From contig DXXG01000010.1 in the NCBI GenBank assembly GCA_019416455.1, positions 62,001-126,000 on the forward strand: DNA of 64,000 bases, written 5' to 3'. A program made the position numbers and the translations under genes. Positions 15,286 through 24,855 of the stretch are shown here, piece after piece. A model generated the notes under the pieces. The model searched no databases. It was not told the DNA's origin and saw only the letters and a program-made list of their open reading frames with translations. The stretch is from Clostridiales bacterium (GTDB taxonomy: Bacteria; Bacillota; Clostridia; Oscillospirales; Acutalibacteraceae). Within the stretch, counting starts at the first letter, position 1, and every line of letters begins with the position of its first letter.

Positions 15286-16029
15286 ATGGCCTTGGCAGGC
15301 AGTAAAAAACAAGCCGGTGAGAAGGGGAGCCTGGTGCTCCCCACTCATATCGGCATCATCATGGACGGCAACGGCAGGTGGGCCCAAAAGCGGTTCCTGC
15401 CCCGTTCCGCCGGACATCGGGCAGGTGCGCAGAATTTCCGCACTATCACTCGCTACTGCTCTAAGATCGGAATCAAATATTTGACAGTATACGCTTTTTC
15501 CACGGAAAACTGGAGTCGTCCTATGGAGGAAGTGGGCGCTTTGATGCGCCTGTTTAAAGAGTACCTGGAAGAAGCCCTGCGGGACTTTATGGACGAAAAC
15601 ATCCGGGTACGCTTCATCGGGGACGTGTCTGCCTTTCCACAGGAATTGCGGGAACTGATCCAGGAGGTGGAAGAGGCTTCCGCACCTAAGACGGGGATGG
15701 TCCTGAACCTGGCCATGAATTATGGCGGCCGGGCGGAGATCACCCGGGCGGCAAAGGCGTTTGCTCAGGATGTGGCCCAGGGGAAAGTTCGGCCCGAGTA
15801 TCTTACCGAGGAGAGCTTCTCCCGGTATTTATATACCGGCGGCCAGCCTGACCCTGACCTGATCATCCGCCCCAGCGGGGAAGAGCGGCTGTCCAATTTC
15901 CTTTTGTGGCAGAGTGCCTACGCGGAGTTTGTCTATTTCGACATTCTTTGGCCCGATTTCAAAACAAAAGACCTGGATGAGGCCATTGCCATTTATTCTT
16001 CCAGGCAGCGCCGGTTCGGAGGCGTTTAA
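15286..16029 (+). CDS. uppS: Undecaprenyl diphosphate synthase
   Basis: 247-residue cis-prenyltransferase, extending farnesyl-PP with isopentenyl-PP to C55-PP, the lipid carrier for wall synthesis. Signature regions are HIGIIMDGNGRWAQ (D27 binds Mg-pyrophosphate), SAGHRAGAQN, YAFSTENWSRP and IIRPSGEERLSNFLLWQSAYAE. A short Lys/Gly N-terminal extension precedes the core. AAGGGGG lies just before the ATG. In the operon it stands beside cdsA and dxr, which supply phospholipid and isoprenoid precursors. Confidence 0.97.
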   Translation: MALAGSKKQAGEKGSLVLPTHIGIIMDGNGRWAQKRFLPRSAGHRAGAQNFRTITRYCSKIGIKYLTVYAFSTENWSRPMEEVGALMRLFKEYLEEALRDFMDENIRVRFIGDVSAFPQELRELIQEVEEASAPKTGMVLNLAMNYGGRAEITRAAKAFAQDVAQGKVRPEYLTEESFSRYLYTGGQPDPDLIIRPSGEERLSNFLLWQSAYAEFVYFDILWPDFKTKDLDEAIAIYSSRQRRFGGV

Positions 16030-16101
16030 CTCCCCGGTGTTTAGTCCAAAATCAGTTTTGGAACAACAAATTCTGATGAAAACCTGAAAAGGGATCATGC
16101 T

Positions 16102-16923
16102 ATGAAACAGCGCATTTTATCCGGTGCCATCCTGGTACTTTTTTTCGTGGCGGTCATCGTGTTTAACCGCTCTTTTCCGTTGGCGTTGACCATTGCGGTG
16201 GCACTGATTTCCGCCGTTGCGGTGATGGAACTGATCAAAGCCTTGGGAGTCACTCGAAAGTGGTTCCTGGCCGGACCTTCTCTGATCGCGGCGGCGGCGA
16301 TTCCCTTCTGCAATCACGATATGGAATTTTTGGTCTACGCTCTGTTCACCCTGGTGGTTTTCTCCGCCATGATCGTCTATCACGAAGAGACCACCTTTAA
16401 AGAAGTAGGCGTTCTGTACAGTATGGTGATCTTGATCCCCAGCGCGTTGCAGACTCTGGTGTCTCTCCGGGATTTAAGCCAGGACCACGGAATGTTTTAT
16501 GTGTTTATCGCGGTGCTGTCCGCTTGGGCGGCGGATGTGGGAGCGTATTTCGCCGGGACCTTTTTCGGCAAGCATAAGCTATGTCCCACGATCAGCCCCA
16601 AAAAGACGGTGGAAGGAGCCGTGGGCGGCGTGGTCGTGGACGTGCTGGTTATGCTTCTGTGCGGCGTTCTGTTCTCCCAGGCGTTTTATCAGGGACAGGT
16701 CCAGGTCAATTACCTGGAGCTGCTGATCATCGGGCTGTTCGGCTCGGTGCTGTCCATTTTGGGTGACCTGAGCTTTTCCATTATCAAGCGCAGCTGCCAC
16801 ATCAAAGATTTCGGTCAGGTGATCCCCGGGCACGGCGGTATCCTGGACCGTTTCGACAGCGTGATCTTCACTGCGCCATTTGTGTACCTGTTGGTGGGAT
16901 TTCTTCCCCTGGTAGGCGCATAA
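16102..16923 (+). CDS. cdsA: Phosphatidate cytidylyltransferase
   Basis: 273-residue integral membrane enzyme making CDP-diacylglycerol from phosphatidic acid and CTP. Eight or so hydrophobic segments start at ILSGAILVLFFVAVIVF. The catalytic C-terminal region has ISPKKTVEGAVGG and the CdsA signature IKDFGQVIPGHGGILDRFDS. Length is normal. It lies between uppS and dxr, with a 72-nt gap upstream and 19 nt downstream. Confidence 0.96.
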   Translation: MKQRILSGAILVLFFVAVIVFNRSFPLALTIAVALISAVAVMELIKALGVTRKWFLAGPSLIAAAAIPFCNHDMEFLVYALFTLVVFSAMIVYHEETTFKEVGVLYSMVILIPSALQTLVSLRDLSQDHGMFYVFIAVLSAWAADVGAYFAGTFFGKHKLCPTISPKKTVEGAVGGVVVDVLVMLLCGVLFSQAFYQGQVQVNYLELLIIGLFGSVLSILGDLSFSIIKRSCHIKDFGQVIPGHGGILDRFDSVIFTAPFVYLLVGFLPLVGA

Positions 16924-16942
16924 GCATAGAGAGAGGGAAACT

Positions 16943-18097
16943 ATGAAAAAACTGTCACTGCTGGGCTCCACCGGTTCCATCGGCACCCAGGCGCTGGAGG
17001 TGGTCCGTAATCTCCGTGGCCAAGGGGAGGAGATCTCCGTGGAGGTCTTGGCTGCCCGTTCCAATGTGAAACTGCTGGAGGAACAGGCCAGAGAATTCCG
17101 TCCCGCCGCCGTGGCTGTCTTTGACGAGAAAGCGGCCTTGTCCCTCAAGGCAAGTCTGAAGGATACGGATATCCAGGTGCTTTCCGGTATGGAGGGCCTT
17201 TGCCAGGCAGCGGCCTGGGAGAACGCTGACACCACTCTCAATTCCGTGGTGGGCATGGTAGGGCTTCAGCCCACCTTGGCGGCAGTTCGTGCGAAAAAGA
17301 CGCTGGCTCTGGCCAACAAGGAAACGTTGGTAGCCGGCGGCGCCATGGTTATGGAGGAGGTTGCCCGCAATGGGGTGGACCTTCTGCCAGTGGACAGCGA
17401 ACATTCCGCCATTTTCCAGTGCTTACAGGGCTGCCCGGAAAAGGGAGCCTTGAAAAAGCTGCTTCTCACCGCGTCCGGCGGTCCTTTCTTCGGAAAGACC
17501 CGCAAGGAACTGGAAACTGTGACCCGTGAGCAGGCGCTGCGTCATCCCAACTGGGATATGGGCGCAAAAATCACCATCGATTCCGCTACTATGATGAACA
17601 AGGGCCTGGAGGTCATTGAGGCCTCCTGGCTTTTTGGTGTACCGGAGGACAAAATAGAAGTGGTGGTCCATCGGGAGAGCATCATCCATTCTATGATTCA
17701 GTATCAGGATAACGCGGTGATGGCTCAGCTGGGTCTACCGGATATGGCAGTGCCTATTCAGTATGCTCTTACCTATCCCCGTCGGATGCCTTCTCCTGCG
17801 GGAGAACTGGACCTGGGGACACTGCAAAAGCTCACTTTCTATCCCCCTGACGGGGAAGCGTTCCCATGTGTGGAGCTTTGCCGGGAGGCCCTGCGCCGGG
17901 GCGGACTGGTACCGGCTGCGGCAAATGGGGCAAACGAACAGGCGGTTGCTTTGTTCCTCCAGGGGAAGATCGGTTTTTTGGAGATTCCCCGTCTGGTGGA
18001 GTCGGCCATGGACCGTCAGTCACCTGGAAACGTGACGCTGGAAGAGGTGCTGGCTGCGGACCGGGAGGCCCGGGCCTTTGTGGAAGCCGCGGTGTAA
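16943..18097 (+). CDS. dxr: 1-deoxy-D-xylulose 5-phosphate reductoisomerase
   Basis: 384 residues. Second enzyme of the MEP pathway: DXP to 2-C-methyl-D-erythritol 4-phosphate with NADPH. N-terminal NADPH motif LLGSTGSIGTQALEV, then LANKETLVAGG, PVDSEHSAIFQCL (metal-binding Asp and Glu), TASGGPF and NWDMGAKITIDSATMMNKGL. The C-terminal helical domain is complete. Together with ispG downstream it shows that isoprenoids are made by the MEP route. Confidence 0.97.
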   Translation: MKKLSLLGSTGSIGTQALEVVRNLRGQGEEISVEVLAARSNVKLLEEQAREFRPAAVAVFDEKAALSLKASLKDTDIQVLSGMEGLCQAAAWENADTTLNSVVGMVGLQPTLAAVRAKKTLALANKETLVAGGAMVMEEVARNGVDLLPVDSEHSAIFQCLQGCPEKGALKKLLLTASGGPFFGKTRKELETVTREQALRHPNWDMGAKITIDSATMMNKGLEVIEASWLFGVPEDKIEVVVHRESIIHSMIQYQDNAVMAQLGLPDMAVPIQYALTYPRRMPSPAGELDLGTLQKLTFYPPDGEAFPCVELCREALRRGGLVPAAANGANEQAVALFLQGKIGFLEIPRLVESAMDRQSPGNVTLEEVLAADREARAFVEAAV

Positions 18098-18145
18098 GAC
18101 CGGGTTTTCACACAATACTAGAATTTCTCAGAAGGAGATGGTTCT

Positions 18146-19213
18146 TTGGAGATCGTTACGGTGGCTTTACTCATTATCATTGGCGTGCTGCTGTTCGGCT
18201 TTGTGATCTTTTTCCACGAGCTGGGGCATTTTCTCACAGCCAAAGCCTCTGGCATCCGTGTCAACGAGTTCGCTTTGGGCATGGGCCCCAGATTGTGGGG
18301 GTTCCAGAAGGGGGAAACGAAATATTCCCTGCGGCTGCTGCCTATCGGCGGCTATTGCGCCATGGAGGGTGAGGACGAGGAGAGCGACGACGCCCGGGCG
18401 TTCGGCAATAAGCCTGTGTGGAAGCGTTTTCTGGTAGTGGCTGCCGGAGGGATCTTCAACATCATTCTGGGATTCTTCTTCATGATGATCGTTCTAGGAC
18501 AGGAAGATGTGTTCGCTACCACTCAGATTGCCAGCTTCACCGAGGGTTCAGCCCTGGAAGCGGCAGGCGCTCAGGTGGGAGACCGGATCGTGGAGATCGA
18601 CGGATATGCCATCTACACTGACCGCGACCTTTCTTTTGCCTTTGCTATGGCCACGCCCGACAGTGTGTCCATGGTGGTTGACCGGGAGGGAGAACGGGTG
18701 GACCTGGGCACCTTCCCGCTGAATTCTCAGACTTTAGAGGACGGCACCCAAATGGTGTCCCTTGACTTTTACGTGGAACCGGAACAGACTACGTTTTTAG
18801 GGCTGGTCCGCAGGTCTGCTTCGGATACCTTCTCCATGGCTCGCATGGTTGTGGAGACCTTAAAGGGGATGCTCACCGGGCGGTTTGGCTTGAACGACGT
18901 GGCAGGGCCTATTGGAACGGCCCAGGCCATTGGTCAGGCGGCCAGCGCCGGACTGGCGGAAGGCTTTGGCCAGGCGGTGTTGAATATCCTGCTGATGATC
19001 GTCATGATCACCGTGAACCTGGGCATTGTGAACCTGCTGCCCCTGCCCGCATTGGATGGCGGCAGGCTGCTGTTTCTCATTTGGGAGGGCATCACTCGCC
19101 GTCCCGTGCCCGCAAAATATGAAGGCTATGTCCACGCCACAGGCTTTGTGCTGCTTATCGGGCTGATGGTGGTCATCGCCTTCAACGACATCGTCCGGAT
19201 TGTACAAGGATAG
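18146..19213 (+). CDS. rseP: RseP-type intramembrane site-2 metalloprotease
   Basis: 355-residue membrane zinc protease (RasP/RseP) that cleaves within the membrane, for example anti-sigma factors and signal-peptide remnants. The zinc motif HELGH lies in the first helix (VIFFHELGHFLTAKASG). A PDZ domain spans roughly residues 125-200. The second active-site region NLLPLPALDGGRLLFLI carries the metal-binding Asp. The start is TTG, supported by AAGGAG (18132-18137). Its usual neighbours dxr and ispG flank it. The RsgI-like anti-sigma factor at 62.9 kb is one conceivable substrate; this is speculation. Confidence 0.95.
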   Translation: MEIVTVALLIIIGVLLFGFVIFFHELGHFLTAKASGIRVNEFALGMGPRLWGFQKGETKYSLRLLPIGGYCAMEGEDEESDDARAFGNKPVWKRFLVVAAGGIFNIILGFFFMMIVLGQEDVFATTQIASFTEGSALEAAGAQVGDRIVEIDGYAIYTDRDLSFAFAMATPDSVSMVVDREGERVDLGTFPLNSQTLEDGTQMVSLDFYVEPEQTTFLGLVRRSASDTFSMARMVVETLKGMLTGRFGLNDVAGPIGTAQAIGQAASAGLAEGFGQAVLNILLMIVMITVNLGIVNLLPLPALDGGRLLFLIWEGITRRPVPAKYEGYVHATGFVLLIGLMVVIAFNDIVRIVQG

Positions 19214-19224
19214 AAACGAAACCC

Positions 19225-19261
19225 AAAGAGAGGGGCCCGTACCATCGGGCCTCCCTTTTTA
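19225..19261 (+). terminator. Terminator-like hairpin inside the operon (rseP/ispG)
   Basis: GAGAGGGGCCCG pairs with CGGGCCTCCCTTTT around a 6-nt loop (one mismatch, two G-T pairs), followed by T residues. No new promoter was seen before ispG, so it probably attenuates rather than ends transcription. Confidence 0.6.
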
Positions 19262-19293
19262 AACTAAAAAAACATGGGAAAGGGGAACCCCTT

Positions 19294-20343
19294 ATGGAAC
19301 GCAGGAAGTCGAAACAGGTGATGGCAGGAGGCGTGGCCATTGGCGGCGGCGCGCCGGTGACGGTGCAGTCCATGCTCAATGTGCCCTCCACGGATATTCC
19401 CGGCAGTGTGGCCCAGGCGGTGCGTCTGGAACAGGCAGGCTGTCAGATCCTCCGGGCTGCTATCCCCAATAAAGAGGCTGTGGCCCTGATCCCCGCCATC
19501 AAAGAGAAGGTAAGCATCCCTCTGGTTGCGGATATCCATTTTGACTATAAGCTGGCCTTGGAAGCGGTGGCCGCAGGTATCGACAAGATCCGTATCAATC
19601 CCGGCAACATCGGGGAGGACTCCCGGGTGAAAGCTGTGGCAGACGCCTGCCGTGTCCATGGGATCCCCATCCGTATCGGTGTGAATTCCGGTTCCCTGGA
19701 AAAGCATATTTTGGCAAAATACGGTTCTCCCACGCCGGAGGCTCTGTGCGAGAGCGCTCTGTACCATGTGGCGTTGCTGGAAAAGTTTGACTTTACCGAC
19801 ATCGTCATTTCCTTGAAAGCCTCCTCGGTGGACAGCACGATCCGGGCTTATCAGCTCATGGCGGATCAGTGTGATTATCCCCTGCACCTGGGGGTGACGG
19901 AAGCTGGTACTGCCCGTATGGGACTGGTGAAGTCCGCTATCGGCATCGGAAGCCTGCTCCAGCAGGGGATCGGAGATACCATCCGCGTGTCCCTCACCGC
20001 CGATCCGGTGGAGGAGATCCAGGCGGGAGAGGATATTCTCCGTGCCCTGGATATGAAAAAGGGCGTGCGGTTTGTGTCTTGTCCCACTTGCGGCCGTACC
20101 CGCATTGATCTGATTGGCTTGGCAAACAAGGTAGAGAACGCCTTGAAGGACTGCCAAAAAGATATCACTGTGGCGGTGATGGGCTGCGCGGTGAACGGCC
20201 CTGGAGAGGCCCGGGAAGCGGATCTGGGCATCGCTGGGGGCGATGGGGAAGGCCTGCTGTTCCAGAAGGGGAAGATCCTGCGGAAAGTGCCTGAGGACCA
20301 GCTTTTGGCCGCCCTTTTGGAAGAAGTGGAGAAGCTGCCCTGA
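19294..20343 (+). CDS. ispG: 4-hydroxy-3-methylbut-2-enyl diphosphate synthase
   Basis: 349-residue [4Fe-4S] enzyme of the MEP pathway (GcpE), converting MEcPP to HMBPP. TIM-barrel part: GAPVTVQSMLNVPSTD, LVADIHFDYKLAL, KIRINPGNIG and IRIGVNSGSLE. The cluster ligands are in SCPTCGRTRIDL (two Cys) and VMGCAVNGPGEA (third Cys), with the Glu of GPGEA near the fourth site. Ribosome site AAAGGGG precedes the ATG. Penultimate gene of the operon. Confidence 0.96.
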   Translation: MERRKSKQVMAGGVAIGGGAPVTVQSMLNVPSTDIPGSVAQAVRLEQAGCQILRAAIPNKEAVALIPAIKEKVSIPLVADIHFDYKLALEAVAAGIDKIRINPGNIGEDSRVKAVADACRVHGIPIRIGVNSGSLEKHILAKYGSPTPEALCESALYHVALLEKFDFTDIVISLKASSVDSTIRAYQLMADQCDYPLHLGVTEAGTARMGLVKSAIGIGSLLQQGIGDTIRVSLTADPVEEIQAGEDILRALDMKKGVRFVSCPTCGRTRIDLIGLANKVENALKDCQKDITVAVMGCAVNGPGEAREADLGIAGGDGEGLLFQKGKILRKVPEDQLLAALLEEVEKLP

Positions 20344-20402
20344 GTCTTTCCCTGCTGGGTGAGCGGAAAGAACGAAAAACAGAGTAAGGGGTCTGGGAGA
20401 CG

Positions 20403-23400
20403 TTGAATATACTGGGTCATTTTTTTCAAAAAGAGATAAACGGGGAGAGCTTTTCCCAAGAGCTGCGGGAAGGTGAGATCATTCAGATCACCGTGAACCG
20501 CTCGGATCGTTCTGTGCAGATGGCGGTGCATTTTCCCCGGCTGGTGGATTACAGCGAACTGAAAAAGCTGGAACACGTGCTGGAAGGTCCTGCTTTCGGT
20601 CTGAGCGCGGTGCGGATCCAGCCTCATTTTGCCCCGGAGCTTTTTTCGGAAGCCTGTATCAACTCCCTGGTGACGGCGTTGAAAGAGCGGGACGCCACCT
20701 TGAACGGCACCTTCAACCAAGCGGAAGCGGTCTATCAGGACGGGAAGCTGTCCATCCGCCTGGCCCATGGCGGGTATGACCTGCTTGCCGCCCGGAACAC
20801 TGACGTGAAGCTGAAAGCCCTCATCAAAGACTGGTTCGGTCTGGCGGTCTCCGTGGAATTTGTGGGACGGCTCACCGTGAAGGCGGGAGAGGGTGTCATG
20901 GTGGAAAAAGCCCGCACCGAGCAGGTCCGCAAGGAGCGGGAGGCTGCTGTCCGGGAGATGGAGGAATACGAGGAAGCCATGAAAGAGCAGGCCAGCCGCA
21001 GGCAGGTCAGCATCCGGGACGAGGAGCATCTTTTGCCTTCCATTATCCCCGAGACTGCCAAGCCTGTGCTGGGCTCAATCCCCAGAGGCAAGACTACGCC
21101 TCTCCGGGAAGCCACGGTGGACCTGGGAAATATCACGGTGTGGGGCGAGATTTTCGGACTGGAGAGCAAGGAGACTCGGGATAAATCCCGGAAGATCTAT
21201 TCCATCGATATCACCGACTATACTGGTTCCATCACTTTGAAGGTGATCCAGGACGCCCAGGACTGCCAGGGGCTGGATAAGCTGAAGTCAGGGATGACCA
21301 TCCTGGTGAAAGGCGCCGTGACCTACGACACCTACGATCGCGAGAACGTGATGCGGCCCCGGGCTATCGCCACGGTGGACCAGGTCCAGGTGGTGGACGA
21401 CGCTTTGGAGAAGCGGGTGGAGCTGCACCTACATACCAACATGTCTGATATGGACGGCATGAGCTCTGCCACGGACCTGATCAAGCAGGCCCACAAGTGG
21501 GGACAGAAGGCCATTGCCATCACTGACCACGGTGTGGCCCAGGCCTTCCCCGAAGCCATGAACGCCGTGGAGGATATCCGGAAAAGCGGCGCGGACTTTA
21601 AAGTGCTTTACGGCACGGAAGCCTATTTCGTCAACGACCTGGTGCCTGCCGTCACCGGCGACAGCCAGCATCCCTTGACCGGGGACTTTATCTGCTTCGA
21701 CCTGGAGACCACTGGCCTCAGCGCTCAGCATGACCGGATCACAGAGATCGGCGCCGTGCGCATTCACAATGGGGAGATCACCGACCGGTTCGATACCTTT
21801 GTGGACCCGGAGCGGCCTATCCCGGAGAAAATCACTCAGCTCACCTCCATCACCAACGAGATGGTTCAGGGCGCTCCCAAAGAGGAGGAAGCCCTCCGGC
21901 AGTTCTTTAATTTCTGCGGGGAGGACGCGGTGCTGGTGGCTCACAACGCCTCTTTCGATGCCGGGTTCGTCCGGGCGGCGTTGAAGCGTCAAGGGAAAGA
22001 GTTCCCCAACACCTACATCGATACGGTGACCATGGCACGCTCTTTGCTGCCGGATCTGAAGAAAGCCACCTTGGACTCTGTTGCCAACTACTTAAAGCTG
22101 AAGCCTTTCCACCACCATCGGGCGGAGGACGACGCCGCGGTGTTGGGAGAGATTTTCGTGAACTTCCTGGAGCGGCTCCAAAACGGCCAGGGCATCCAGA
22201 GGGTGGACGAGATCAATGGAGCCCTGGCGGGAGGAGATCCCAAGAAGCTGCGCTCTTACCACATGATCCTGCTGGTGAAAAACAACACCGGCCTGAAAAA
22301 CTTGTACCGGCTTATCTCCGCCGGGCATCTGGACTATTTTTACCGCAATCCCCGCACACCCAAAAGCATTTTGAACAAATACCGGGAAGGTCTGCTGGTG
22401 GGCAGCGCTTGCGAGGCGGGCGAGCTGTTCCGGGCCATGGTGAAGGGGGAGTCTTTCGAGAACCTGTGCAAGATCGCCTCCTATTACGACTACCTGGAGA
22501 TCCAGCCCCTGGGGAACAACATGTTCATGGTCCGCAACGGGGACACAGACGTGGAAGGATTGCGGGAATACAACCGTACCATCGTGAAGATCGGCGAGAA
22601 GCTGGGCAAGCCGGTGGTGGCCACCTGTGACGTCCACTTCAAGGACCCCAAGGACGCGGACTACCGCCGGGTCATCATGGGCAGCCGTGGTTTCGACGAC
22701 GCGGACCAGCAGGCGCCTTTGTACATGCGCACCACGCCTGAGATGCTCAAGGAGTTTGAGTACCTGGGGAAAGAGAAGGCCTTCGAGGTAGTGGTGACCA
22801 ACCCCAACAAGATCGCCGATATGATCGACTACATCCGTCCGGTGCCCATGGGCAACTTCCCGCCCTTCATCGAAGGGGCCGAGGAGCAGCTGGTGTCCAT
22901 CACCTGGGAGCGGGCCAAGAAGAAGTACGGCGACCCCCTGCCCCAGATCGTGAAAGAGCGTCTGGATAAGGAGCTGAACTCCATCGTGAAGCACGGCTTC
23001 TCCGTGCTGTACATGACCGCCCAGAAGCTGGTGGCGGATTCCGAAGCCCATGGCTACTTGGTGGGCTCTCGTGGATCGGTAGGCTCCTCGTTGGTGGCAA
23101 GTATGTCGGGTATCTCCGAGGTAAACCCCTTGGCGCCCCACTATGTGTGCCCCAAGTGCAAACACAGCGAGTTCTTCACCGACGGTACCATCGATTCCGG
23201 TTTCGACCTGCCTCCCAAGGACTGTCCCGAGTGCGGCGCCCCCATGGATCGAGACGGCCACACCATTCCTTTTGAAACCTTCTTAGGCTTCGACGGCGAC
23301 AAGGTTCCCGATATTGACTTGAACTTCTCCAGCGAATACCAGAGCAGCGCCCACCGTTACACGGAAGTGCTGTTCGGTCGGGAAAACGTGTTTAAGGCCG

Positions 23401-24749
23401 GAACCATCGGCACAGTGGCAGACAAGACCGCCGTGGGCTTTGTACGGAAATACGCAGAGACCAAGGGGGTCACCTTCCATAAAGCGGAGGAGAAACGGCT
23501 GGCCGTGGGTTGTACGGGCATCAAGCGTACTACCGGTCAGCACCCCGGCGGCATGATCGTTATTCCCCGGGGTATGGAAGTTTACGACTTCTGCCCGGTG
23601 CAGCACCCGGCCAACGACCAGAAATCCGACAATATCACCACCCACTTCGACTTCCACTCCATCCACGACAACGTGTGTAAGCTGGACGAACTGGGACACA
23701 TCGTTCCCACCACCTACCGCTATGTGGAGGACTACACCGGCATCCCTGTGATGGAAGTCTCCATGAGTGACCCAGAGGTCATGTCCCTGTTTGAGTCCCC
23801 GGCGGCGCTGGGCGTTACTGAGGAGGATCTGGGCGGCATCAAGACCGGCACCCTCACTCTGCCCGAACTGGGTACCAACTTTGTCCGGGGCATGTTGGAG
23901 GAGTCTCATCCCAAGAAATTCTCCGACCTGCTCCAGGTTTCCGGTCTGTCTCACGGCACGGACGTGTGGCTGGGCAATGCTCAGGAACTGATCCAACAAG
24001 GTACCTGTACCATTTCCGATGTTATCGGTACTCGAGACAGCATTATGACCTACCTGATGAACAAGGGCTTGCCGCCCAAGATGGCCTTTAAGATCATGGA
24101 GATCGTGCGAAAGGGCAAGGCCACCAAGTTGCTGACCCAAGAGCATATCCAGGCCATGAAGGAGCACAATGTGCCCCAGTGGTACATCGACTCCTGCTTT
24201 AAGATCAAATACATGTTCCCCAAGGCTCACGCTGCTGCCTATATGATTGCTGCCCTTCGTTTGGGTTGGTATAAGGTGCATCGGCCTTTGGAGTACTACG
24301 CAGCCTATTTCACCGTCCGCAGCGACGACTTTGACGGAGTCACTGCCGTCAAGGGCAAGGAAGCGGTGTTCCGTAAGATGAAGGACTTGGACTTGAAGAT
24401 CAAGAACAGGGAAGCCTCCCAGAAAGAGGAAGGCGAGTTCGAATCTCTGCAAGTGGTCAACGAGATGCTGGCCCGGGGGATCAGTGTGCGTCCGGTGGAT
24501 TTGTATCGGTCCGAAGCTAAAAAGTTTGTGGTGGAAGAGGGAGAGATCCGTCTGCCCTTCTCGTCCCTGGCGGGCGTTGGTGAAGCTGCCGCATTCAGCC
24601 TGCGGGAAGCCCGGGACTCTGGCGGGGAGTATATCTCTATCGACGATCTCCAGGCTCGCTCCAAGGTGTCCTCGGCGGTTATCGATACTCTCCGTGAAGC
24701 GGGGGCATTGGCAGGTTTGCCGGAAAGCAGCCAGACCACTCTGTTTTAA
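20403..24749 (+). CDS. polC: DNA polymerase III PolC-type alpha subunit
   Basis: 1448-residue Gram-positive replicative polymerase with built-in proofreading. In order: N-terminal domain and OB fold (about 1-330, NITVWGEIFGLE), the PHP domain starting near 338 (ELHLHTNMSDMDG) and interrupted by a DnaQ-type exonuclease from about 429 (FICFDLETTGLSAQHDRITE). Next come the zinc-binding segment near 915 (CPKCKHSEF...CPECG) and the palm/fingers with PDIDLNFSSEYQ near 968, whose acidic pair is catalytic. Start is TTG; GGGAG is close upstream and TAAGGGG slightly further. It is the last gene of the operon. No terminator follows, and the his promoter begins four nt after the stop. Confidence 0.96.
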   Translation: MNILGHFFQKEINGESFSQELREGEIIQITVNRSDRSVQMAVHFPRLVDYSELKKLEHVLEGPAFGLSAVRIQPHFAPELFSEACINSLVTALKERDATLNGTFNQAEAVYQDGKLSIRLAHGGYDLLAARNTDVKLKALIKDWFGLAVSVEFVGRLTVKAGEGVMVEKARTEQVRKEREAAVREMEEYEEAMKEQASRRQVSIRDEEHLLPSIIPETAKPVLGSIPRGKTTPLREATVDLGNITVWGEIFGLESKETRDKSRKIYSIDITDYTGSITLKVIQDAQDCQGLDKLKSGMTILVKGAVTYDTYDRENVMRPRAIATVDQVQVVDDALEKRVELHLHTNMSDMDGMSSATDLIKQAHKWGQKAIAITDHGVAQAFPEAMNAVEDIRKSGADFKVLYGTEAYFVNDLVPAVTGDSQHPLTGDFICFDLETTGLSAQHDRITEIGAVRIHNGEITDRFDTFVDPERPIPEKITQLTSITNEMVQGAPKEEEALRQFFNFCGEDAVLVAHNASFDAGFVRAALKRQGKEFPNTYIDTVTMARSLLPDLKKATLDSVANYLKLKPFHHHRAEDDAAVLGEIFVNFLERLQNGQGIQRVDEINGALAGGDPKKLRSYHMILLVKNNTGLKNLYRLISAGHLDYFYRNPRTPKSILNKYREGLLVGSACEAGELFRAMVKGESFENLCKIASYYDYLEIQPLGNNMFMVRNGDTDVEGLREYNRTIVKIGEKLGKPVVATCDVHFKDPKDADYRRVIMGSRGFDDADQQAPLYMRTTPEMLKEFEYLGKEKAFEVVVTNPNKIADMIDYIRPVPMGNFPPFIEGAEEQLVSITWERAKKKYGDPLPQIVKERLDKELNSIVKHGFSVLYMTAQKLVADSEAHGYLVGSRGSVGSSLVASMSGISEVNPLAPHYVCPKCKHSEFFTDGTIDSGFDLPPKDCPECGAPMDRDGHTIPFETFLGFDGDKVPDIDLNFSSEYQSSAHRYTEVLFGRENVFKAGTIGTVADKTAVGFVRKYAETKGVTFHKAEEKRLAVGCTGIKRTTGQHPGGMIVIPRGMEVYDFCPVQHPANDQKSDNITTHFDFHSIHDNVCKLDELGHIVPTTYRYVEDYTGIPVMEVSMSDPEVMSLFESPAALGVTEEDLGGIKTGTLTLPELGTNFVRGMLEESHPKKFSDLLQVSGLSHGTDVWLGNAQELIQQGTCTISDVIGTRDSIMTYLMNKGLPPKMAFKIMEIVRKGKATKLLTQEHIQAMKEHNVPQWYIDSCFKIKYMFPKAHAAAYMIAALRLGWYKVHRPLEYYAAYFTVRSDDFDGVTAVKGKEAVFRKMKDLDLKIKNREASQKEEGEFESLQVVNEMLARGISVRPVDLYRSEAKKFVVEEGEIRLPFSSLAGVGEAAAFSLREARDSGGEYISIDDLQARSKVSSAVIDTLREAGALAGLPESSQTTLF

Positions 24750-24752
24750 CAC

Positions 24753-24794
24753 TTGACAAATTGGATTTATTACATTATCATATTAGCACACTAA
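24753..24794 (+). promoter_or_regulatory. his operon promoter with operator palindrome at the transcript start
   Basis: TTGACA (24753-24758), 17 bp, TATCAT (24776-24781), close to consensus. Immediately downstream, over the expected start of transcription, lies TTAGCACACTAA (24783-24794). It matches the importer operator at 7468-7479 in 9 of 12 positions. The leader to the hisZ ATG is only about 70 nt, with no T-box or leader peptide seen, so control is probably by a DNA-binding repressor. Confidence 0.78.
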
Positions 24795-24855
24795 AGTGAT
24801 AGAGAAAGGGGGAAGCCGGTTTTCCACAGGGAAGGGAGGCCGGCTATCCGCTGCC

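Noticed and set aside
24783..24794. TTAGCAC at the his promoter as a CIRCE element
   Set aside because: Only half of the element is present; the GAGTGCTAA arm is missing. True CIRCE is at 45627-45653.
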